From the NCBI GenBank assembly GCA_025925185.1, contig JAICLV010000076.1:1-11506 (forward strand): DNA of 11,506 nt, written 5' to 3'. The position numbers and the translations under genes are program-made. The number at the start of each line of letters is the position of its first letter. Position 1 is the first letter of the stretch. Of the stretch, positions 6,265 to 11,506 are shown in pieces. The notes beneath the pieces were generated by a model. It did no database searches. It was not told where the DNA came from and saw nothing but the letters and a program-made list of their open reading frames with translations. This stretch comes from Acidothermaceae bacterium. Lineage in GTDB: Bacteria; Actinomycetota; Actinomycetes; Acidothermales; Acidothermaceae.

Positions 6265-8907
6265 TCAGGCGGCGCCGAAGCAGACGAAGCCGTCGGCGCG
6301 CACCCTCTCCTGGGCTTTCGCTAATGCGGCCGCGGGCGAGGCCCCGGCGCACAGTTCGCGGTGCAACTCCAGCATCAGCGCCTTCGTGACGTCGTCGGCC
6401 ACCGGCACGACGGACGCGATCAAAGTGCTGGTGCCTAAGGAGAAAACAGCACCGGCGAGACCCATCAACTCGTCACCGGGATGGACGGCGGAAAGCCCTG
6501 AGTCGCACGCCGACAGGATCATCCGGCGCGGCGCGCGGCGGATTCGCTCCAGGTCGTAAACGGTGAGCGGGCCGTCCGCGAGGTCGATCGCGGAGAACTG
6601 CGGGTTGTCGGCGCGGAACCTTCCGTGCGCGGCGATGTGCACCAGCTCGGCGCCGTCGATGCTGTGCCGTACCGCCTCGGCCGACGCCTTGCCGTCGGTA
6701 AGCACCTGCGGCGATTGGTAAAGCCGCGCCAGCGCTTTCACCTCGGGTGTCGCATGTTCTAGCTCCGGCCCTGCGACCAGCACGACGCGTTCGCCGGCGC
6801 GCGACTTCTTGCGACCCGCGTTGGCCGCCGCGAGCCACGTCGTCGCGGACGGCGCAACGGCCACCGGGCGCGCGCGCAGGCACGGCAGCGTCGGCCACGG
6901 CAGCGCGTGCAGGTGACCGGTGGGCACGATGACCAACTCGCGGTCGCCTATGACGTCGCGCACTGGCGCCAACAGCAGCACTTCGAGGTTTCGCGCCGCG
7001 TGCTCGAGCGCTGCGGTCGCCGCAGCCAGCGAAGCCTTCGAACCATGTCGTCTAGCGAGGCGATGCAGCGAGAATCGCAGTGATTCCTGCTCTTTCAGTG
7101 CTTCTTCATAGCTGCCGAGGGTGGTGAGGCGGAGTCGGCCCTCGACAGCGGTGACCGCGAGCATCGCGTCGTCCACTCTCAAGATCTCGACCAGCGCGCG
7201 GTCGACGAGCGCGGCGGTCAACTCGCCGATGTCGAGGTGGGTGGACAGCGCGCGCCCTCCGCTCGCCTGCCGCGACCTGGTGCGCACGGCCTCTTCGAGT
7301 TGCAGCTGCTGGGCGCGAAGGGCGCGGGAGTCCTTGCCCGCGGCGGTGGCTTGCGCGAGCTCCGCGGTGACGCGACGCAGTTCGGCAAGCTCGGCGGCGA
7401 GCTTCGTGTCGGACGGCGGGCGCACCGGGCGACGGCGCAGCGCCCCCGCCCGGAACCGCTCGATCCACTCAAGAACGGCGGCGGGCTTGCCGGAGTCGAC
7501 GGCGAGCCGGACGCCCGCCTCGGCCAACTCGGCGCCGAGACCGGTCGCGTGAACGCGCAGGTCGGTAGCGCCGAGAGAGGCGGCATGCTCGTCGACGACG
7601 CGAAGCCCGGCTTTGAGCGCGGTGGCCGAACCGCGTGGGTCACCGCCAGCCTGGCGCAGCAGCGCCTCGGCGTACCAAGCTGCGGCGCGCAGGTCGGCCG
7701 GGCCGGTGCGGCGGGCGCGCGCGGCCTGCGCGAGGTCGCCGCGGGCTGTCTGCAATCGACCGCGATCCAGCTCGACCCGGCCGGCGACGAGGAGGCAATG
7801 CAGCGCCGCGACCTGCCAGCCCGCGGTCCACAGTTTCGCGTGAGCGTCGCGAGCCGCTCGGGCGAGCGCGGTGCTGCGCTCGCCATCGGCCCACCGCGCC
7901 CGGACGACGAGGTGTTGGGCGAGCATCGCCCAACGCGAGCGACCTTGGGTGCGAAACTCGGCGAGCGCCTGCTCGGCGTAGCGGCGCGCGGCTTTGGGAT
8001 CGCCCTCGGCAAGCGCCGCGTGCGCGAGCAGCTGGTGCCACTCCGCGACGTCGACGGCGAAGCCCGCTTTCGCGACATCGTTGATGAGCGACTCGAGCGA
8101 CTCGCGTGCCTCTGACGCGAGTCCGGCGATGAGCAATGCCTCTGCGCGGTCGTACGTCTTATTGAACTCGCGGTATCGCGGCGACTGAGTCGGCGAGTCG
8201 GCGAACAATCGCAGGGCGCTCGGGATGTCGCCGCGGCGGACCATGACAAAGCCCAAGCTTTCGGCCATCGATGTCGCTGCGTCGTCCAGACCGTGCTTGC
8301 GGGCGATTTTGATGCCACTCTGCAAATCACGTTCAGCGGCGTTCAGACGGCCGAGGTAGGCCAGCAGATTCGCACGGTTGATGAATAGCCGGCAGAGATA
8401 GTTCACTTCGTCGTTCGCGCGCAACAGGGGAAGCGCCCTCGCGTAATCCGCGAGTGCCTCCTCGGACCGGCTCGCGCGGCTGAGAATCATCGCGCGTTGT
8501 GCCAGCACTCGACCGCTTGCGCCTCCCCGCAATAACCCGGCCGCGTCGTCACATTCCGCGAGTGCGGCGTTGATCTGACCGAGGTCTGCCAGTAGCGCCG
8601 CGTGCGTCATCTTCGCCTCGGCCAGTGACTGAGGCAGGCCGTGCTTGCTCGCCAGCCGGACTGCGTCTCGCAAGACGACCACGGCCGGGTTTGGCCCGTC
8701 GAGGAAGCGCACCGCCAGACCTAGAGTTCGCATCGCGAGGACGCCGGCCGCAGGATGGCCGTCGCATTCGTTGATGACCGCTTCGGCTGCCGACTTCGCT
8801 TGGTCCGGAGCGAGCTCTAACAGGTCGTAGGCGGCCTGCGCTCGTGCTAGAGGATCGGCGTCGGGTGGTCCGCCTTGTCGCGGGAGGTGCGCGACAGACG
8901 CTGTCAT
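6265..8907 (-). CDS. TPR-CHAT protein (caspase-like CHAT protease with TPR sensor region)
   Basis: This 880-residue cytosolic protein has helical TPR-like repeats over about residues 20-430, a Leu/Glu/Arg-rich helical segment at about 485-535 that may be coiled coil, and a C-terminal CHAT domain (about 620-880). CHAT is a caspase/separase-fold peptidase domain. The catalytic pair is present: His 761 in HIAAHGRF and Cys 801 in LSACDSG, followed by GDELMGLAGAVFSLG and an ending in FVCFGAA, both typical of CHAT proteins. No signal peptide or membrane segment is visible. The start is ATG 8907; only a weak GAGACG lies upstream, and the gene begins 13 bases after the stop of the 150-residue protein, so coupled translation is likely. 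TPR regions usually bind partner proteins or sense a trigger, and the CHAT domain then cleaves a target. Here the neighbours suggest that the sigma factor, the 150-residue protein or the S8 protease may be the partner. No substrate can be read from the sequence. Confidence 0.9.
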   Translation of the reverse strand: MTASVAHLPRQGGPPDADPLARAQAAYDLLELAPDQAKSAAEAVINECDGHPAAGVLAMRTLGLAVRFLDGPNPAVVVLRDAVRLASKHGLPQSLAEAKMTHAALLADLGQINAALAECDDAAGLLRGGASGRVLAQRAMILSRASRSEEALADYARALPLLRANDEVNYLCRLFINRANLLAYLGRLNAAERDLQSGIKIARKHGLDDAATSMAESLGFVMVRRGDIPSALRLFADSPTQSPRYREFNKTYDRAEALLIAGLASEARESLESLINDVAKAGFAVDVAEWHQLLAHAALAEGDPKAARRYAEQALAEFRTQGRSRWAMLAQHLVVRARWADGERSTALARAARDAHAKLWTAGWQVAALHCLLVAGRVELDRGRLQTARGDLAQAARARRTGPADLRAAAWYAEALLRQAGGDPRGSATALKAGLRVVDEHAASLGATDLRVHATGLGAELAEAGVRLAVDSGKPAAVLEWIERFRAGALRRRPVRPPSDTKLAAELAELRRVTAELAQATAAGKDSRALRAQQLQLEEAVRTRSRQASGGRALSTHLDIGELTAALVDRALVEILRVDDAMLAVTAVEGRLRLTTLGSYEEALKEQESLRFSLHRLARRHGSKASLAAATAALEHAARNLEVLLLAPVRDVIGDRELVIVPTGHLHALPWPTLPCLRARPVAVAPSATTWLAAANAGRKKSRAGERVVLVAGPELEHATPEVKALARLYQSPQVLTDGKASAEAVRHSIDGAELVHIAAHGRFRADNPQFSAIDLADGPLTVYDLERIRRAPRRMILSACDSGLSAVHPGDELMGLAGAVFSLGTSTLIASVVPVADDVTKALMLELHRELCAGASPAAALAKAQERVRADGFVCFGAA

Positions 8908-8920
8908 GGTGTGCAGCGTC

Positions 8921-9373
8921 TCAGATCGACACCCAGCTCGTCACGATCGGCCGATCCTCAGCGGGCCGTCGGACCTCGATCCGCACGGAGGCCGCCGGAA
9001 CCTCGGCGGCGGTGAACCGGCCGAACTCGTCGGCGTCGACCTCGACTCTGCCGCTGGCCCAGCGAACCGTCACGCGCGCGCCTCCGGCCGGCACCAGCTG
9101 GCCCGTCAGCCGTCGGGTGCCCCCGGTTTCTGCGACTTCGACCTCGACCTCGACGTCGGGTCCCTCGAAGGTCAGCAGCCGGGCGGCGTCGGCCGCGCGC
9201 ACGGCAGCGCCTGCGACGAGCGAGTCGTTGACCAGCTCGGCGAGCTCGGCGTCGATCGTGCGCCAGCTGAAAGCGGCCTTCGCGGCTGCGAGCACGTGAC
9301 CCGGAATCGGATCGGCCTTGTCGACCACGTCACGAAGCTCGCGCAGCAATGGTTCGAACATCGGCTCTGCCAT
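8921..9373 (-). CDS. Conserved hypothetical protein between sigma factor and TPR-CHAT
   Basis: This 150-residue protein has no firmly recognised family. Residues 1-65 are mostly helical (LLRELRDVVDKADPIPGHVL, then AFSWRTIDAELAELV). Residues 66-150 are rich in alternating hydrophobic positions predicted as beta strands (VEVEVEVAE, GARVTVRWASGRVEVDADEF, GRFTAAEVPAASVRIEV), resembling a carboxypeptidase-regulatory-like beta-sandwich. There is no signal peptide or membrane helix, so it is not a classical membrane anti-sigma factor. Its ATG (9373-9371) overlaps the sigma factor TGA by one base (TGATG), with a G-run six bases upstream; a GTG at 9376 is an alternative. The tight coupling to sigma and CHAT genes suggests that it binds or regulates one of them, perhaps as a soluble inhibitor or a protease target; this is inference from gene position only. 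Confidence 0.8.
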   Translation of the reverse strand: MAEPMFEPLLRELRDVVDKADPIPGHVLAAAKAAFSWRTIDAELAELVNDSLVAGAAVRAADAARLLTFEGPDVEVEVEVAETGGTRRLTGQLVPAGGARVTVRWASGRVEVDADEFGRFTAAEVPAASVRIEVRRPAEDRPIVTSWVSI

Positions 9374-9954
9374 CACGCACCCCCGCTCGTTTCCTGCTCG
9401 TTGCCGTCGCCTGTGTGAAGTTTGACGCGGCGCTTGAGGTGGTCGAGGCAGCGTGCTCGAGTAGGCCCGATGCTGCCGACCGGCATGCCAAGTGCGGCGG
9501 AGATGTCTTGGTAACTCGGCGGTGGCGCGCTTGCCAGGGCACGCAAGAGCACCTGGCAGCGTTGCGAAATCTCACCGAGTGACTGCCAAAGCAACCGGTC
9601 GCGCTCGGTGTCGAGCACCACCGCTTCGGGTGTGGGCTCGGCTGCCTCGAAATCCAGGTCGGCGTCGAAGCCGACGACCTCGCGCCCGTTGCGACGCAGC
9701 ACCCGCAGGCACTCGTGACGCGCGGTCGTGGCCAGCCATCCGCCGAGATGCTCGGGCTCGCGGAGCTTGTCGAGATGCTCGACCAGTCGCAGCCACGTCG
9801 TCTGGCTGACGTCGGCGGCGTCGGCCGCCGACAAGGCGAAACCGCGGGCGACCGCCCAGACCAGCCTCGCATAGCGCTCGACGAGTTCGTCCCACGCGGC
9901 GCTCTCGCCCGCCGCCGCGGCGAGCAGCAAGTCAGCGGTCTCGCGCTGCGGCAC
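9373..9954 (-). CDS. ECF-type sigma-70 family RNA polymerase sigma factor
   Basis: This 193-residue protein has the two domains of an extracytoplasmic-function sigma factor and directs RNA polymerase to a specific set of promoters. Region 2 covers about residues 19-89 (AWDELVERYARLVWAVAR, DVSQTTWLRLVEHL, GGWLATTARHECLRVLRR). Region 4 covers about 120-175, with the helix-turn-helix SYQDISAALGMPVGSIGPTR. The start is GTG 9954, with a strong GGGGAGGG seven bases upstream. The stop overlaps the start of the 150-residue gene. No transmembrane anti-sigma gene is next to it, so control is probably by soluble partners or by proteolysis. The target promoters and exact ECF subgroup cannot be given from this window. 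Confidence 0.93.
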   Translation of the reverse strand: MPQRETADLLLAAAAGESAAWDELVERYARLVWAVARGFALSAADAADVSQTTWLRLVEHLDKLREPEHLGGWLATTARHECLRVLRRNGREVVGFDADLDFEAAEPTPEAVVLDTERDRLLWQSLGEISQRCQVLLRALASAPPPSYQDISAALGMPVGSIGPTRARCLDHLKRRVKLHTGDGNEQETSGGA

Positions 9955-9961
9955 GGCGTGG

Positions 9962-9969
9962 CCCTCCCC
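9962..9969 (-). promoter_or_regulatory. Ribosome binding site of the sigma factor gene
   Basis: On the minus strand this reads GGGGAGGG, seven bases upstream of GTG 9954. It is the strongest ribosome binding site in the four-gene block and supports the GTG start. Confidence 0.6.
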
Positions 9970-9984
9970 GCGCTGGAACTGGAA

Positions 9985-10009
9985 CCCGCGGTGCGCGGGC
10001 TTCCGCGGG
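9985..10009 (-). other. Alternative hairpins in the S8-sigma spacer
   Basis: CCCGCGG (9985-9991) pairs with CCGCGGG (10003-10009), a 7-bp stem with an 11-base loop; alternatively CCCGCG (9985-9990) pairs with CGCGGG (9994-9999) around a 3-base loop. The two structures exclude each other. They lie in the 76-base gap after the S8 stop and before the sigma start. They could reduce read-through from the S8 gene or affect sigma expression. No U-tract follows, so a strong terminator is not supported. Confidence 0.3.
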
Positions 10010-10030
10010 ACACGACCCTACCGGCCACGC

Positions 10031-11233
10031 TCAACTCCGGATCGACGGCACGTCGACCAAGACGCCGAGGTCGGGTATCGACGGGCCGGCGTTCGGATCG
10101 ATCAACGCCGCGGCCGCCGCCGAAGCCGACGAGCCGTCGCTCGCGGCCTTCGCGGCGATCGCGCCCGCGACGCGAGGCGCGGCGAACGACGTGCCGCTCC
10201 ACGAGGCGTAACCCGCGAAGTTCTCGTCTCCACCTGGCGCGTGGTCGGTGTAGTTGAAGAAGCTGCTGGTGACCTTGTCGCCGAGGGTGCAGGCGTCGAC
10301 CCACCAGCCGTAGTTGCTGAAATCGGCTCGGTCGTCGCCCTCGGCGTCGAGCGACCCGACCGCGACCACGCGTTTGAGGGCGGCCGGCCAGAAGGGCCGG
10401 TCGCTGCCCGCGTTTCCCGCGCACGCCACGATCACCGTGTGCCGGTCGAACGCGTTGACGGCGTGCTCGACGACGGGCGACGGCTTGTCGTCGTGGGTGT
10501 AGCAGCCCAGCGACAGGCTGACGACGTCGACGCGCTTGCCAGCCTTGCCCGCGCGGGCGCGCAGTTTCGCGAGACCGCGCACGAGTCGGTGCTCATCGGT
10601 GACGCCGTCTCCGGAGATGATCCGATCGATCAGGAGGTGTGCCTCCGGCGCTTGCTGCAGCACCACGCCGGCGATGAAAGTCCCATGCCCGGCGACCGAG
10701 TCGAGCCGGTCGTTGTCGTCGGCGTCGGGTGTCTCGAAGTCGTTTGACGCGCAGCCAGCGAACCACTTGCGATTGTCGAACCACGGATGTGTCGCGATGC
10801 CGGTGTCGAGGATCGCGACCGTCACGTCGCCCTGTACGGTGCTCTGCCCAGGTGCGGGAATCGCGTCAGCTGGCGCCGGGTCGTCAAACGGGCCGGGGTG
10901 CCAAGTTGGCTGCGTGGTGACGATGTGGTTCGGGCCGGCGTTCACCCGTTTGTGCGCGGTCCCCTGCGACAGTCCGACGGCGATGTCGCATTCGTCGACG
11001 TCAGAGCCAGGTCGCAGGTGGAAGACTGCGACGCCCGCGTCGTCGTCCTCGCGGCGGTCGATCCACCGCCGGGCGCGGTCGTGCACGACCTCGGCGCTGC
11101 TGCCGACCGCAACGAGTTGATTGGCGCGAATCAGCGCGCCGTTGCCGGAAGCGCCGGCGACGAGTCGGATGTCGGGGTGACGGGCGAGCAGTCGGTCGAT
11201 GTGTTCGTTGCGTTCGAGACGCATGTGCGTCAT
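10031..11233 (-). CDS. Intracellular subtilisin-like serine protease (S8 family)
   Basis: This 400-residue serine endopeptidase has the full S8 triad: Asp 143 in VAILDTGIATHP, His 183 in AGHGTFIAGV and Ser 349 in SGTSFAAP, plus the oxyanion Asn 274 in CAGNAGS. The N-terminus is charged (MTHMRLERNEHIDRLL) with no signal peptide or membrane helix, so the enzyme probably acts in the cytoplasm. Residues 1-130 precede the catalytic domain and may be a regulatory region or propeptide. The start is ATG 11233, with GGAG four bases upstream; ATG 11224, with AGGG nine bases upstream, is nearly as good. The gene is the first of the leftward block and lies 76 bases upstream of the sigma factor gene. It may process a component of the sigma/CHAT system or be a regulated effector; the substrate is unknown. 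Confidence 0.93.
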   Translation of the reverse strand: MTHMRLERNEHIDRLLARHPDIRLVAGASGNGALIRANQLVAVGSSAEVVHDRARRWIDRREDDDAGVAVFHLRPGSDVDECDIAVGLSQGTAHKRVNAGPNHIVTTQPTWHPGPFDDPAPADAIPAPGQSTVQGDVTVAILDTGIATHPWFDNRKWFAGCASNDFETPDADDNDRLDSVAGHGTFIAGVVLQQAPEAHLLIDRIISGDGVTDEHRLVRGLAKLRARAGKAGKRVDVVSLSLGCYTHDDKPSPVVEHAVNAFDRHTVIVACAGNAGSDRPFWPAALKRVVAVGSLDAEGDDRADFSNYGWWVDACTLGDKVTSSFFNYTDHAPGGDENFAGYASWSGTSFAAPRVAGAIAAKAASDGSSASAAAAALIDPNAGPSIPDLGVLVDVPSIRS

Positions 11234-11332
11234 CCCTCTCCGGCGCGACGGGTCTTAAGTCTTCGGATCATGGCACGCGCGTGGACGCGATCAGCGGTTG
11301 TCGCCGATCGCGCCCACAACGCTTCTGGTGCG

Positions 11333-11389
11333 CCCCCCGTTTTCCCCCAGACCCCCCAACCGGTCCCCCCGTGCCCCCGTGTTCCCCCC
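11333..11389 (-). other. Six-tract G-quadruplex motif in the upstream region of the S8 gene
   Basis: On the minus strand there are six G-runs: 11384-11389 (6), 11374-11378 (5), 11365-11370 (6), 11352-11357 (6), 11344-11348 (5) and 11333-11338 (6), with loops of 3 to 7 bases. This fits a G-quadruplex on the coding strand, 100-156 bases upstream of the S8 start. It may lie in the promoter or 5' leader of the S8-sigma-CHAT block. Confidence 0.65.
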
Positions 11390-11506
11390 GTGGTTTGCGA
11401 CGGCGCCCTGGACTGCCAGTGACTCGCCAAACGCGCCGACCCCGGTGCGGCACGAACTGGCAACTCGACGAGCGCCGTCACGCTGTGAAAGCTCACGACA
11501 TGCGCC
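11390..11506. other. Right-end region with no convincing gene
   Basis: No frame on either strand shows family resemblance; an 88-codon minus-strand frame crosses the G-tracts and looks accidental. Visible structure is limited to TGCCAGT (11414-11420) inverted as ACTGGCA (11456-11462) and a short GTGA-AAGC-TCAC at 11484-11495. The region probably belongs to the upstream control region of the S8 gene or a neighbouring intergenic repeat. Confidence 0.4.

Noticed and set aside
7237..8115. 292-codon plus-strand open frame opposite the TPR-CHAT gene
   Set aside because: Low-complexity Arg/Gly/Ala-rich translation with no domain; the minus strand has a continuous TPR-CHAT protein.
6265..8907. Type III-E CRISPR component (Csx29)
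   Set aside because: No CRISPR repeats, Cas7-11-like gene or Csx30-like gene is in the window; the protein is better described as a stand-alone TPR-CHAT protein.
10012..10027. TAGGGT on the minus strand as a -10 box for the sigma gene
   Set aside because: No acceptable -35 hexamer lies 16-19 bases upstream; TTGAGC is only 8 bases away.
11230..11496. 88-codon minus-strand frame before the S8 gene
   Set aside because: It crosses the G-tracts, is Gly/Arg-rich without family signal, and extends to the S8 start; more likely upstream control DNA.

Overview
The window is strongly GC-rich, coding-dense DNA with GC-biased third codon positions, GTG and TTG starts, and several protein families typical of high-GC Gram-positive bacteria (a DUF5998-like protein, an actinobacterial TPR-CHAT/ECF-sigma/subtilisin cluster). 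I read it as chromosomal Actinomycetota; genus and order cannot be fixed from sequence alone. No tRNA, rRNA, CRISPR array, transposase or phage gene was found.

Left part (1-6174). The first ~111 bases are the start of a leftward gene with an unusual polyproline N-terminus. A divergent intergenic region (112-310) carries a small hairpin and a perfect 27-bp inverted repeat. Five rightward genes follow: an M48 zinc metalloprotease with a lysine-rich tail; a PAS-GGDEF-EAL cyclic-di-GMP enzyme with both catalytic sites and the inhibitory site intact; a DUF5998-like gene with a one-base frameshift; an alkaline-phosphatase-superfamily phosphodiesterase whose TTG start overlaps the previous stop; and a two-domain rhodanese with a mercaptopyruvate-sulfurtransferase-type active site. 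The last three are packed with almost no spacing and look like one operon.

Right part (6265-11233). Four leftward genes form a tight block read from 11233 down to 6265: a cytoplasmic subtilisin (S8) protease with complete catalytic machinery, an ECF-type sigma factor, a 150-residue protein with a helical N-terminus and a beta-rich C-terminus, and an 880-residue TPR-CHAT protein with an intact His/Cys pair. The last three are separated by a one-base overlap and 13 bases. The block faces the rhodanese gene across a 55-base palindrome at 6198-6252 that probably ends transcription from both sides. A run of six C5-C6 tracts (G-tracts on the coding strand) sits upstream of the S8 gene.

The S8 / sigma / small protein / TPR-CHAT block is the most interesting part. 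It joins two proteases to a transcription factor with no recognisable membrane anti-sigma factor. The arrangement recalls the type III-E CRISPR pathway, where a TPR-CHAT protease cleaves a partner that restrains a sigma factor, but here there is no CRISPR component. A sensor-protease-transcription relay is an inference, not shown by the sequence.
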